A stretch of 64,000 bases of DNA from the NCBI GenBank assembly GCA_964460665.1, contig CAYWSL010000007.1, forward strand, positions 1-64,000, in the 5' to 3' direction. Of the stretch, positions 45,793 through 55,350 are shown in pieces. Origin of the DNA: K23-9 sp964460665 (lineage in GTDB: Bacteria; Planctomycetota; Planctomycetia; Pirellulales; Pirellulaceae). How positions within the stretch are numbered: position 1 is the stretch's first letter; each line of letters opens with the position of its first letter. A model generated the notes under the pieces. It was given only the letters and a program-made list of their open reading frames with translations, had not been told where the DNA came from and searched no databases. The position numbers and the translations under genes are program-made.

Positions 45793-47110
45793 GACGCAGT
45801 GCCTCGATGGGATCTAAGTACGCCGCTTTTCTTGCGGGATACACTCCGAACAAAACGCCCACTCCCAACGAAATCGCTAGCGAAAGGACAACCGACCACA
45901 TTGCGATGCGAGGCTCCAGCGAGTGCACAATGGGTGGCAATGCATCGGGCGAAATAGCAGTGATCGCGCGCTTTAAAAATCGAAAAACCGGCCCCACCGA
46001 GAGCCCAAACAGTACACCCATTAGGCCTCCGCTGGCCGTCAGCACAACTGTCTCGATCAAGAACTGGCCAATGATGTCGCTGCGTGTTGCCCCAAGTGCT
46101 CGACGAACCCCGATTTCGCGAGTTCGCTCGGTGACGGTCGCCAACATGATGTTCATGATCCCGATACCACCGACCAACAGCGAGATACCGGCGATCACAA
46201 CTAGCAATACGTTGAACATCGTTCGCGTTCGTTCGGCTTGACGAAGTAATTCGCGGGGCACGACGACGGCATAGTCTTCTTTTTCGTGGTATTTTCGCAG
46301 CAAGGTCTCGATGATCTGTGCGGTTTCATCCACGTCTTCGATATCGTTGACTTCGACCGTGATCTGGCTTAATTCAACGTCTTCGCCGGTGAAATTGAAC
46401 CCTCGGCCGCCGCCAACTCGTTTCATCACAAGGTCGCCGACCCGTTGCCGAAGCGTCTGCAACGGGATGTAGGCGTCCAAGTTATAGTCGCGTGAATCAA
46501 GACTGCCACCGATCGCAGCCGACGCTGTGCGGTCTTTGGTCTGTCCGATGACTGTATAAAATTCGCTGCCAACCCAAATCGCACGCCCGATGGGGTTCTC
46601 ATAAGGAAACAGTCTTTTGGCGGTGTCGTTCGCCAACACAATGACTTTCTTGCCCCGGTCGCGTCGGGAAAGCCAACGCCCGCGACCAATTTGCAGTCGG
46701 TTCAGTTCCAGATACTCTTCGACACAACCAACCAGTTTTGAATCAGCGGTGCGGTCATCCAAGCGAAGTTCAAACTTCAGCTCGCGCATCGGGATGGCGC
46801 GTCGAATGTTGGGGATGTTCTCCACAATGCGTCGATAGTCCGATCGCAACAAGCCGTACGATTTGACACGCGCATTGGCGTCTTCTTCGCTCCCCGCGTT
46901 GGGTTCTTTGGTGCGAACAATCACGTTCTTTGCACCCAGTTCCAGAATCTGTTGTTGAGCGCGGTAGCTAACCCCTTCGCCCATCGCGACGAGCCAAATG
47001 ACGGTCGAGGTTCCAATGAAGATCCCCAAAGCGGCCAGCCCAGCGCGCAGTTTTTGCACCAGTAGGCTTTTGATGCCAAGGTCAACCGTCTGGAAAAATT
47101 GAGCGAACAA
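45785..47110 (-). CDS. MacB-type ABC transporter permease (FtsX fold)
   Basis: This 441-residue permease has one N-terminal helix (KLRAGLAALGIFIGTSTVIWLVAMG), a large periplasmic domain (about 55-310) and three C-terminal helices with GGIGIMNIMLATVTERTREIGVRRALGATR, the FtsX/MacB signature. It lacks a fused ATPase; the ATPase gene overlaps its end. Closest type is the MacB/YknZ group. It is downstream of three adaptor genes. Confidence 0.92.
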   Translation of the reverse strand: MFAQFFQTVDLGIKSLLVQKLRAGLAALGIFIGTSTVIWLVAMGEGVSYRAQQQILELGAKNVIVRTKEPNAGSEEDANARVKSYGLLRSDYRRIVENIPNIRRAIPMRELKFELRLDDRTADSKLVGCVEEYLELNRLQIGRGRWLSRRDRGKKVIVLANDTAKRLFPYENPIGRAIWVGSEFYTVIGQTKDRTASAAIGGSLDSRDYNLDAYIPLQTLRQRVGDLVMKRVGGGRGFNFTGEDVELSQITVEVNDIEDVDETAQIIETLLRKYHEKEDYAVVVPRELLRQAERTRTMFNVLLVVIAGISLLVGGIGIMNIMLATVTERTREIGVRRALGATRSDIIGQFLIETVVLTASGGLMGVLFGLSVGPVFRFLKRAITAISPDALPPIVHSLEPRIAMWSVVLSLAISLGVGVLFGVYPARKAAYLDPIEALRHE

Positions 47111-47193
47111 AGTGGTGTGCGTTGGCTTTCTTTACTCCCGTCTGGGAGCTGAAGGAGGTTTCGGATTGCGTTTCGGACCTAGTGCATTGTCAA

Positions 47194-48621
47194 CTACCCA
47201 CTAGGCTTTGCTTTGGCATTTTCTTTAGCATCTTGTTGTTCTTCTTGATCGTCTGATTCATCGACGACGGGGGCTTCGTGAGCCGACGGATTCAACAACA
47301 CTTCATCGCCTTCGTTTAATCCCTGTTGCACGATCGTGAAAATATCGTTGGTGTCACCGATCTTGATTGGCTGTCGTTTGGCGCCGCTGGGCGTTTGGAT
47401 CCAGCAAAAGTGTTTTTCGTCACGCTCAACGACTGCCGCTACCGGAATCAGCAAGACATCTTTATGCTGTGCGACGGTGATTTCGACGTCCGCGCTGGTG
47501 CCGGGGCGAAGTCCCTTGGTAGTTGGCAGTGTGACGATTGTGTCATAGCGAACTTGGTTTCCGGTCCACCAGCCCGCCGGTTTTGTGATCGACGCGACAT
47601 CGATGACTTCACCCTGAAGTGTACGATCGGGAATCGCAACACTTGCGAACTGTCCATTCTTGACTCGTTTGACGACCGCTTCGTGTACGCCCACTTTGAC
47701 TTGCATTTTCTGCAAGTCCGGCATCAGCAATAAGACTTGGTTTTGGTGGACGTTGGTGCCTTCTGAAATTGGTCCTGCTTCCCACTTGGCAGCGTTGGGA
47801 TGGATCACCAATCCATCGCGTGGGGCTTTGATGACGCAGTATTGAAGTTCATCTACGGCGCGGTCTCTTCGCGAATTGTCTGCCATTGCTCTTTCGACAT
47901 TGGCTTTGTGGGTTGCTGTGATCGCGGCCAATTCTCCTTTAAGCGTTTGAAGTTGCTCTTTGTAGGTATAGTTTTTCAAGACTTCCAGTTGTGTTGTTTT
48001 CAACTGTAGATTCAGTTCCGCTTGTTCAACGGTGAACTGTTTCTCTTCGACTTCCAGTTCACTGATGTAGCCACTGCCAGCCATGACGCGTGTATGTCGC
48101 CCTCGATCTTTGGAGTTCTGAACGGCAGCTTTGGCAACCGTAACGTCTTTCTCCAGTGTCATCACTTCGCTTTGGTAACGACCCTGATCGTATTCTTCGA
48201 CGGCGATTTTGGCGCGTGCGACTTGTGTAGCAGAATTATCAGCTGCGGACTGCGACCAATTGGAATATTTGGTTCTCTCATCGACTTGTTCTTGAATGAA
48301 CAATGAATCCAGACGGACTAGTTCATCGCCTTTCTTGACGAAAGATCCGCTCTCGATAATCCAAAGCACGGCGTTGTGTCCGCGCACTTTTGATTTGATT
48401 TCTGTGTTCTCGGCGCTTTCAACGACGCCCTGTTCGTTGACGGTGACAAGCAGATCACCACGAGTAACACGATGAGTCATCCCGCGGCGTTCTTCGGTTC
48501 GTGTCAGGCTGCCAGCAAGGGAAACAGCCGCCCAACCAAGCGCGCACAGGATCACGACTGCGAAGGTTAGTTTGATGATTGATGACAACGCAGAATGGCG
48601 CTGGTTCGTTTCGAGTGTCAT
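47194..48621 (-). CDS. HlyD/MacA-type periplasmic adaptor 3
   Basis: This 475-residue membrane fusion protein has an N-terminal helix (about 14-35), a lipoyl/barrel-sandwich half starting NEQGVVESAENTEIKSKVRG, a long coiled-coil hairpin (about 110-265), the second lipoyl half (CVIKAPRDGLVIHP) and a beta-barrel region. The last includes LLLMPDLQKMQVKVGVHEAV and PAGWWTGNQVRYDTIV. It closely resembles the two adaptors encoded upstream, so all three arose by duplication. It is encoded just upstream of the MacB-like permease. Confidence 0.93.
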   Translation of the reverse strand: MTLETNQRHSALSSIIKLTFAVVILCALGWAAVSLAGSLTRTEERRGMTHRVTRGDLLVTVNEQGVVESAENTEIKSKVRGHNAVLWIIESGSFVKKGDELVRLDSLFIQEQVDERTKYSNWSQSAADNSATQVARAKIAVEEYDQGRYQSEVMTLEKDVTVAKAAVQNSKDRGRHTRVMAGSGYISELEVEEKQFTVEQAELNLQLKTTQLEVLKNYTYKEQLQTLKGELAAITATHKANVERAMADNSRRDRAVDELQYCVIKAPRDGLVIHPNAAKWEAGPISEGTNVHQNQVLLLMPDLQKMQVKVGVHEAVVKRVKNGQFASVAIPDRTLQGEVIDVASITKPAGWWTGNQVRYDTIVTLPTTKGLRPGTSADVEITVAQHKDVLLIPVAAVVERDEKHFCWIQTPSGAKRQPIKIGDTNDIFTIVQQGLNEGDEVLLNPSAHEAPVVDESDDQEEQQDAKENAKAKPSG

Positions 48622-48648
48622 TTGTTGGTCACTCCGAAAGGGAGGGAA

Positions 48649-48709
48649 TCAACCCAAGTTGATTCTGGCTCCCCTGTCCCCCAGTTTGTCTGTGGGCACA
48701 GGGGAGCCA
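48649..48709 (-). promoter_or_regulatory. Double inverted repeat between adaptor genes
   Basis: A 12-bp perfect stem (TGGCTCCCCTGT at 48666-48677 with ACAGGGGAGCCA at 48698-48709) is followed toward the next gene by GAATCAA/TTGATTC (48649-48668, partly overlapping). Neither has a T-run on the minus strand, so a simple terminator is unlikely. An mRNA stability, processing or attenuation element that sets the ratio of adaptors is possible. Confidence 0.5.
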
Positions 48710-48750
48710 AAAACGAATCGATGTCTGTCGAACTTGCGTAGCTGAAACTC

Positions 48751-50130
48751 CTACAGCATTGATTTTGATTCATCTGATTCCTCCAACAACTGCGCTGCTT
48801 CGTCTTGTGCTTCTTGTACGTTGGCTAAGGGATTCAGAATGACACGCTCTCCCTCTTCGACTCCCTCTTCGGCCAACAGAAACATGTCGTTGCTGTCACC
48901 GACGGTTAACGAACGACGCTCCACTTCCAACTCTCGTTGTACCCAACATGCGAAACCGTCGTTCGTTTCGATGCAAGCGGCGGCGGGGACGGATACGACA
49001 TCATCGTGTCGTGCGAGGATGATCTCCACTTCGGCGCTCATCCCGGGTTTCATTCCAGCTGCCTGGGGGAGCGATACGATCGATTCGTATTTCACGACAT
49101 TGCCGTTCCACCAAGAGGCTGGTTTCGCGACCGAAGCGACAAACGTGACTTCCGCATTGATCAATTTGCGATTCAAAGTCACGTTGGCTTTCATTCCTTT
49201 TCGCACGCGGTCGATGATCGATTCATGAATCCCAACTTTGACTTGCATCTGGGTCAGGTCCGGCATCAACAACAGAGTTTGGTCTTTGCGAACCGTCGCT
49301 CCCTCTTCGATCTCGGGCGCATCTTTCCACTCTTCGCCTTTGGGGTAGATCACCAATCCGCCGCGCTCCGCCACGATCGTGCAGTGCTCTAGTTCTTCCT
49401 GAGCCCTTTGAAGCCGTTTTTTATCGGCGAGTGCTCGTTCGACATCTGCTTTGTGAGTTGCTTCTGCGGCTTTCAGTTCGCCCTGCAGACGTACCAACTC
49501 TTCTTTCTTGGTGAAGTTTTTTAGGACGTCAATTTTTGTGTTCGTCAGTTTGACGTTCAGGTTGGCTTGTGAAACGGCGAACTCTCTTTCTTCCACCTCT
49601 AACTCGTTCGCGTACTCGCTGCGTGAAAGCATCCGTGAGTGTTTCAGTCGGTTCTTGGCGTTCAGCAACGTGGATTCGGCGACCGCAAGTTCTTTTTGCA
49701 ACGACGCTAACTCTGACACGAAACGTCCTTGTTCGTATTCCGATATGGCAAGTTTGGCTCGTTCGACATCGGCAGATGATCGGGCCACCTGAGATTCGGC
49801 CAAGTGATAGAACTTGGTCCGCTCGCTGATCTCTTCTTCGATCGCGAGGGTTTCTAGCCTTACCAGTACGTCGCCTGGCTGAACTTCTGTGCCACTTTCG
49901 ATCACAAAAGTAATGGTATTGTCACCGCGAACGCGACATTTGATTTCGCTGTTGTTGGAACTTTCCAGCGTGCCTTGTTCTGTAATCGCGACGATCAGTT
50001 CGCCACGTGTGATGCTATGAGTTGACGCTGAACTGTTTACCGACGACGGTTCGACTTCGGGTAGAAACGAAAACGCCGCAAATCCGGCTGAACCAATCAC
50101 AAAGATCAGCAGTACGAAGACTTTCATCAT
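48751..50130 (-). CDS. HlyD/MacA-type periplasmic adaptor 2
   Basis: This 459-residue adaptor has the same layout as its neighbours: an N-terminal helix (about 4-21, VLLIFVIGSAGFAAFSFL), ITEQGTLESSNNSEIKCRVRG, a long coiled-coil hairpin, CTIVAERGGLVIYP, and LLLMPDLTQMQVKVGIHES. The C-terminal region has PASWWNGNVVKYESIV. Its start overlaps the stop of adaptor 1 by 4 bases. Sequence divergence is greatest in the coiled coil and in the last 60 residues, where partners bind. Confidence 0.93.
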   Translation of the reverse strand: MMKVFVLLIFVIGSAGFAAFSFLPEVEPSSVNSSASTHSITRGELIVAITEQGTLESSNNSEIKCRVRGDNTITFVIESGTEVQPGDVLVRLETLAIEEEISERTKFYHLAESQVARSSADVERAKLAISEYEQGRFVSELASLQKELAVAESTLLNAKNRLKHSRMLSRSEYANELEVEEREFAVSQANLNVKLTNTKIDVLKNFTKKEELVRLQGELKAAEATHKADVERALADKKRLQRAQEELEHCTIVAERGGLVIYPKGEEWKDAPEIEEGATVRKDQTLLLMPDLTQMQVKVGIHESIIDRVRKGMKANVTLNRKLINAEVTFVASVAKPASWWNGNVVKYESIVSLPQAAGMKPGMSAEVEIILARHDDVVSVPAAACIETNDGFACWVQRELEVERRSLTVGDSNDMFLLAEEGVEEGERVILNPLANVQEAQDEAAQLLEESDESKSML

Positions 50131-51602
50131 GAATCCTCGTCGGTTTCTGATTCGTTCTGGGCTTCCTCAGGTTGCTGCGTTTGCGATAGCGTTGACTTCG
50201 CATCTTGTTCTGCTTCGTCGATCATGGCGATGGGATTCAAGATCACCTCCTCGCCTTCGTTCAGCCCCGCAACGACTTCGATAAAGATATCGTTGCTGTC
50301 GCCCAACTCCAAAATCCGTTTCTGCGGACCGTCCACTTCTTTGTTGGCGGGCTGGACCCAACAAAAACTGCCTTCTTCTGTTTCGACAACGGCGGCCACG
50401 GGGATCGTCAAAACGTCTTCGTGCACAGCCAGAATCACGTCGACTTCGGCGCTCATGCCGGGCTTGAGTCCTGCGTCCGATGGCAGTTCGATAATGGTGT
50501 CGTATTTGACAACATTACCTGTCCACCAACCGGCCGGCCGCGTCACGGACGCAACGTCCGACACGGTCGCTTCTAAAGTGCGATCAGGTAGCGTCACGAT
50601 CGCTTTCAAGCCTGGGCGAACGCGGTCGATCACGGATTCGTGAATCCCAACTTTGACTTGCATCTGTGTCAAATCAGGCATCAGCAACAACACTTGGTCC
50701 TTGCGAACCGATGCGCCTTCGGTGATGTCCGGAGTCGTTTTCCAAGACGCAGCTGACGGGTAAATCACCAGCCCGCTCTTTTCCGCGCGGATAATACAGT
50801 CATCCAGTTCTTGTGCAGCGCGGTCACGACGTTTGACTTCCATCGCCAAACCAGCTTGGTCGGCTGCAAGTTTGGATTCACTGGCGGTCTTGTTGCCATT
50901 GAGCGTTTCCATCTGCATCTTCCGCGTAAAGTCTTTCAAGACTTTTATCTCAGTCTCTTTGACTTTCAGTTCCAATTCGGCCTGAGTCACTGTGAACGCG
51001 TTGCCTTCGACTTCCAACGCCGTCACGTATCCCTGTCGAAACAGCGACTCGGATCGTTCGTGCATTTTGCGCGCAGTGCGCAAGTTTCGTTTGTGCGCCG
51101 ACAGCTCTTTCTCTAAACCCTGAAGCTGCGACCGATACCGGCCTTTTTCGTAAGCCTCGATCGCGATATTTGCCTTTTCGACGTTCGCCTGTGTCTGAGC
51201 CAGGGTGGCTTCGGCGATGAATGTGTTGGTCTTTGTCAGGCTGTGTTGTTCTTCGATGACTTTGGTGTCCAGCCGCACCAATTCCTGCCCCTTTTCGACA
51301 ATCGTCCCGGCGGGCACCACGTAAGTGACCAAGCTGTAACCACGGACCTTGCACTTGATCTCGGTATTGTTGGAACTTTCCAGCGTTCCTTGTTCGGTGA
51401 CCGAGACGGTTAATTTGTTGCGCGAGACCTTGTGCGATAAGAACGATTTCTTTGCTGACATTCCAGGCGAAATGGCAACCGTTGCTGCACCACCAGCGAT
51501 CGCGATCAATCCGATCAAGACAACAAGACGGACGATCCACCGATCACCAGACGGACTGGCTGGTTGGCGAGCCTCGGAGGATGGTGAAGTGGTATCGGAC
51601 AT
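50127..51602 (-). CDS. HlyD/MacA-type periplasmic adaptor 1
   Basis: The 491-residue adaptor (ATG at 51602; a frame of 8 more codons exists) has a polar N-terminus, an anchor helix (about 28-48, LVVLIGLIAIAGGAATVAI) and the same lipoyl, hairpin and barrel parts: VTEQGTLESSNNTEIKCKVRG, DCIIRAEKSGLVIYP, LLLMPDLTQMQVKVGIHES, PAGWWTGNVVKYDTII. It ends in a long acidic Glu/Gln/Ser tail. It lies 174 bases after the TolC-family gene. Confidence 0.93.
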   Translation of the reverse strand: MSDTTSPSSEARQPASPSGDRWIVRLVVLIGLIAIAGGAATVAISPGMSAKKSFLSHKVSRNKLTVSVTEQGTLESSNNTEIKCKVRGYSLVTYVVPAGTIVEKGQELVRLDTKVIEEQHSLTKTNTFIAEATLAQTQANVEKANIAIEAYEKGRYRSQLQGLEKELSAHKRNLRTARKMHERSESLFRQGYVTALEVEGNAFTVTQAELELKVKETEIKVLKDFTRKMQMETLNGNKTASESKLAADQAGLAMEVKRRDRAAQELDDCIIRAEKSGLVIYPSAASWKTTPDITEGASVRKDQVLLLMPDLTQMQVKVGIHESVIDRVRPGLKAIVTLPDRTLEATVSDVASVTRPAGWWTGNVVKYDTIIELPSDAGLKPGMSAEVDVILAVHEDVLTIPVAAVVETEEGSFCWVQPANKEVDGPQKRILELGDSNDIFIEVVAGLNEGEEVILNPIAMIDEAEQDAKSTLSQTQQPEEAQNESETDEDS

Positions 51603-51776
51603 GAAAACCCGCCAAGGAAAAATCAACTTGCATCAACGCGACGGTGGTTGAAGTCACTCTCATTTTAGCGAAAGTCGCCAAGATTTGGCTCACTTAGTCT
51701 GAATACATTTTGCGGCATCAAATGTATCGATCCGTAAGAAAACCTAGTTTTGACGGCATTCGTGGACAACAAACAA

Positions 51777-54700
51777 TTAGTTTCGTTCGATTGCGTCCAT
51801 CTTCTCGGCCATTTGGACAACTGGTTTGGCAATGCTGTCTGGTTTCCAATTTGCTTTCACGGACTCGACCACTACCGAAGGTCGACTGGAACGTGATCTC
51901 CGCGTGGACTTTATCGAACGATTTAGCTCGATGGGATGATTGGGTGCATCCGGTACTTCTTCTTCTGAATCGGTAGGGGGAAATACTTCTTCTGAATCGG
52001 CAGGGGGCAACAGGTCCATTCGTTCGGCCTCTGGTGTACGCGTGCTCGCCACGCCAATGTCGGTAGAGTTTTCGATCCAGCGCCCATTGGGATCCAACTG
52101 CATCACACCAAGTTCGCGGTACAACCGCAATCGAGCAGCGTAGTAGTCGAGCCAAGCAGCCAAGAAACTGTTCTGCGAACTCTGCAGCGAACTTTGCGCA
52201 CTCAACAGGTTGATTGCAGTGGTGGGATTGATTTGTGCTCGCTGGCCAGGTTGTCCTTGAGGTGGCGGTGTCAACAAAGACAATTGCGTCTGATCGACAC
52301 GCCGCAGTGCGATCGTGACCGCGCGACGTTGAATCTCCAATTGCAGTCTGCGCTGGCGAAGCGTTCGCAGTAGTGCCCTAAGTCCCAATTGCAAAGCGTC
52401 GCGGGATTGAATCAAGTTACGTCGATCGCGTTGGTATTGAATTAGTGATTCACGATATCCATTTCGTTCCAACAATCGAGCCAGTGGAGCGTCGAATTCG
52501 ATACCAAGTTGCAGCCTGCCGGTTCCAGCACGAAAATCGAGTGGGTTGTTTCGTGCGGTGCGGATATCGCCGCTTCCTGTAATGGTCAAGTCTGATTGTA
52601 GCGCATCGGCAGCGACTTGAATCGCACGCCAGCTATCAACCAAAGCGGCGCGGCCGTTCATAAAGTCCAACCGATTGTTTAGAGCAATCTGAAACGCGGC
52701 TTCAGGTTCAAGATCGACTTCTTGGACCGTAATGATCTCCAAACGGGCTTGAGCTGGAATCAGCGACAGTCGTTCGACTAACTGCAGATACGATTGGATC
52801 CACGCGGTCAATCCGCGAATCGTCTCGATACGATTCTTCTTGTAGCTCAATCCGCTCAAATCATCGAGTCGCTCGATGGCGACGTCCAATCCAGTTTCTC
52901 CAGACTCGAGATCTGTTATCCGTTGTTCAAGCCGCTCACGATCACGTTTGAATCGCTCCTTTTCTTCTTCGCTCATCGTCTGTTCGCGCTCTGGTGCGAT
53001 CTCTTCTAGCCGCTTGAGGTCGCTCCGGGCGTCTTCAAAAAGCTCGCGAACCGGTTCGACAAACTGCTGAGCTTCCTCCAAAATTCCTGCTGGTTCGGAC
53101 GACAGGTCTTGGGCGGTTGTTCGTGCAAGGACAACGCTCTTGCACAACGTTAGCATATCGGCAAGCCACTGCGAGTCCTTTTCAAGTAGCTCGTCAAGGT
53201 TGTCCTCCGTCAGATCGTCCATCAACTCTTCTAACCGCTCGGATGCTTCGGCAAATTGCTGCTCCAGTTCCTTCGTTTCTGCTGGGGAAAGCGATGCGAT
53301 GATATCCAGCGACTCTCGATCAGAACTTGAGAGTTCGTCTTCGTAGTCGTCCGAGTTTTCCTTCCAATTGCTCAAGCCGCTTGGCAAGTCCTTTATCTGT
53401 CTACCGGCTGCTTCGACTAGGCTTTGCAAACGACGCAGTGCACGGTCAGCGTCAACGATATCCTGATCTAGATCTTCATCCTGCAAGTCTTCCACTTGTG
53501 CTTCGACAAACTTGACCCGTGCAACTAAATCTGACAGTTCGCCGACTTCTCCGATTCGTTCTTGTAACTGAAGAAGTGACTCTAGCAGGGATGCGGATTT
53601 GGTTGGCAAAAGTTGAAATTGTTGAACGAGTTCTTCGTCCAAGTCGACTGGCAGGTCCGAAGGTAGACCGAGTATTTGAGTTTTGTAGTTGTCGACCGAC
53701 AGTTCCAATGAGTTGGTTTGGTCTAGCAGGTTCGCTCGGGTGACTTCGATGTTTTGGCGGAACTGGTCGACTTGAACAATGTCAATCAGTTCATTGTCGT
53801 ATAACGCTTCCAGACGATCACGTGTTCGCAATTGCAATCGAAGGTTGTCTTCTGTGTTGCGGATTTGTTGTACTTGTTGCAGCAACCCAAGGTAGCCATT
53901 GACTCCGCCGAAACCAGAGAAAGACTGAAGGGTTGTGCCGCCACCGCCGCGTTGAGGACCAGTGACACCCAATTCGCCAATCAAAACTTGCGTAAAGAAT
54001 CCTTGTCGAAATTGACTGTACGCGCGAAGGTTGGCAAGCAAGCGACGTTCGGTCAACGTGAGTTGTTCCAGCGCGACATCGCGACCAGCACCACGGAGCA
54101 ATGGTTGAATAAACGAAAAGTTGGCCAGTGAACTTGCCAGACTGACGTCGCGACCAGTGAACTCAAATGCGAATGAGTTGGCAAAACCCACCAGGACTTC
54201 ACCAGCAGTTGCAAATCTCCTCATCGCCTGAATGTCATTGGTATTGGTGAGGCGGTTAGTTTCCGGCGTGCGGAACGGACCATTGACCATGTATTGATTT
54301 GTGACTGGGTTGAATCCAATCGATGCGGGGACGACGTCGCCTTGATGAGCATAGTCCAAAGAATTGCCACCAAAGAATTGCGTGTCCAACAAGAAACGCT
54401 GCCCCGTCACATCCAGCGAAGTCAGGTAGAGGGTTTCCAGGTTGTTCTGATGTAATGGAGAATTGACGTAAGCCAAACGCACGGCCGAATCGACACCCAG
54501 TCTGACTTCGTTTTTGTCTGTCAGTTCGGTGTACTCGGCCAGACGCACGCGCCATTGAGGGTTTTCTAATTCAGAACGCACGCCGTTGTCACCCCAATGC
54601 TCCCATCCTTTTTTTCCATCAACACAACGCATGTATCGATTAGACGCGGGGTCGTCTTTGGGCATCGGCGAACAATCGGGATTCGTCGGATCAAAGTACC

Positions 54701-54917
54701 GACTGCGCGGATCCATATCGATCCGGACGTCCGATGCAGCCCAACGCGGGTCGTTGTTCCGTTCTGCGATCGTACAGTAGGCTTCGCGGTCTGCGTTAAG
54801 CCGATGCTGAGTCTGCGAACAACCCGTAAGCGTCTGAATTGCAATTGCAAGAAGCAAAAAGCCCCAATGGTGCTTTTGAATTGCAGGGCGAGTATGAAAA
54901 CAAAGTGAAAAACGCAC
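51777..54917 (-). CDS. TolC-family outer membrane protein with large coiled-coil insertion
   Basis: The 1046-residue protein has a lipoprotein signal (lipobox LTGC near residue 33) and TolC-type helical and strand segments (LTLTERRLLANLRAYSQFRQG; later AAFQIALNNRLDFMNGRAALVDSW and NLIQSRDALQLGLRALLRTLRQRR). Between the two halves lies a roughly 280-residue acidic, charged coiled-coil insertion (about residues 425-720) rich in Glu, Leu and Asp, not present in ordinary TolC proteins of about 450-500 residues. I moved the start to the GTG at 54917, which follows a strong AGGAAGG site by 7 bases; the upstream GTG at 54941 lacks one. It should be the outer membrane duct for the adaptors and ABC transporter encoded downstream. 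Confidence 0.87.
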   Translation of the reverse strand: MRFSLCFHTRPAIQKHHWGFLLLAIAIQTLTGCSQTQHRLNADREAYCTIAERNNDPRWAASDVRIDMDPRSRYFDPTNPDCSPMPKDDPASNRYMRCVDGKKGWEHWGDNGVRSELENPQWRVRLAEYTELTDKNEVRLGVDSAVRLAYVNSPLHQNNLETLYLTSLDVTGQRFLLDTQFFGGNSLDYAHQGDVVPASIGFNPVTNQYMVNGPFRTPETNRLTNTNDIQAMRRFATAGEVLVGFANSFAFEFTGRDVSLASSLANFSFIQPLLRGAGRDVALEQLTLTERRLLANLRAYSQFRQGFFTQVLIGELGVTGPQRGGGGTTLQSFSGFGGVNGYLGLLQQVQQIRNTEDNLRLQLRTRDRLEALYDNELIDIVQVDQFRQNIEVTRANLLDQTNSLELSVDNYKTQILGLPSDLPVDLDEELVQQFQLLPTKSASLLESLLQLQERIGEVGELSDLVARVKFVEAQVEDLQDEDLDQDIVDADRALRRLQSLVEAAGRQIKDLPSGLSNWKENSDDYEDELSSSDRESLDIIASLSPAETKELEQQFAEASERLEELMDDLTEDNLDELLEKDSQWLADMLTLCKSVVLARTTAQDLSSEPAGILEEAQQFVEPVRELFEDARSDLKRLEEIAPEREQTMSEEEKERFKRDRERLEQRITDLESGETGLDVAIERLDDLSGLSYKKNRIETIRGLTAWIQSYLQLVERLSLIPAQARLEIITVQEVDLEPEAAFQIALNNRLDFMNGRAALVDSWRAIQVAADALQSDLTITGSGDIRTARNNPLDFRAGTGRLQLGIEFDAPLARLLERNGYRESLIQYQRDRRNLIQSRDALQLGLRALLRTLRQRRLQLEIQRRAVTIALRRVDQTQLSLLTPPPQGQPGQRAQINPTTAINLLSAQSSLQSSQNSFLAAWLDYYAARLRLYRELGVMQLDPNGRWIENSTDIGVASTRTPEAERMDLLPPADSEEVFPPTDSEEEVPDAPNHPIELNRSIKSTRRSRSSRPSVVVESVKANWKPDSIAKPVVQMAEKMDAIERN

Positions 54918-54941
54918 CGGGAAACCTTCCTTGATCACCAC

Positions 54942-55350
54942 CGACAGGGCAAATTCATAGCGTAATACTGGGCTCTTGATCTAATTGGTTTCTCCACGGT
55001 TGTTATCGTTGTTCTGGTCGTACCGGCATAAGCGGTTGTGTGACCTGCCGTGCCAAGCGATACAAGCGGTAAACTTGTTCAGCGAGTTTGCGGCCTAGCG
55101 GAAGCATGAGTTTTCGTAATCGCGAGAATCGTTAAACTCGGCCAGCATGTCATCGGGTGTGACTTGGCGACGCACGATTAGCGTGGATTATTCGCCGATT
55201 AGCGCGGATTATTCGCGTAGGCTTGACCGCAGGTCGCAATGATCCGCCGGAGCGGTGCAAGTGCATTTGACGCAACGTGCGCGAGAGACACTGCGTCTGC
55301 CGATAGAATTTGTGACCGAAGTTCCAGCACTCAGAGAGCAGCTTCGTCGC
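54942..55350. other. Intergenic region with tandem repeat and gene remnant
   Basis: Between the efflux operon and the small gene at 55351 this stretch holds a 21-base tandem duplication (GATTAGCGTGGATTATTCGC, 55176-55217, one base different between copies). It also holds the remnant described at 55095. The efflux operon promoter should lie just above 54917; no clear boxes were picked out. Confidence 0.5.
55095..55172 (-). pseudogene. Remnant of a duplicated small-protein gene
   Basis: The minus-strand reading is 25 residues to a TAG at 55095: RRQVTPDDMLAEFNDSRDY and on. It aligns with RRYITCDEMLSVLTQ near the C-terminus of the intact 94-residue protein encoded at 55351-55635, sharing RR-x-[VI]-T-x-D-[DE]-M-L. 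An in-frame stop lies a few codons upstream, so the rest is lost. It may be a decayed tandem copy, although convergence of a short motif cannot be ruled out. Confidence 0.4.

Noticed and set aside
48649..48709. Rho-independent terminator inside the efflux operon
   Set aside because: The stem is strong but no T-run follows on the minus strand and the operon continues, so it is listed only as a regulatory candidate.
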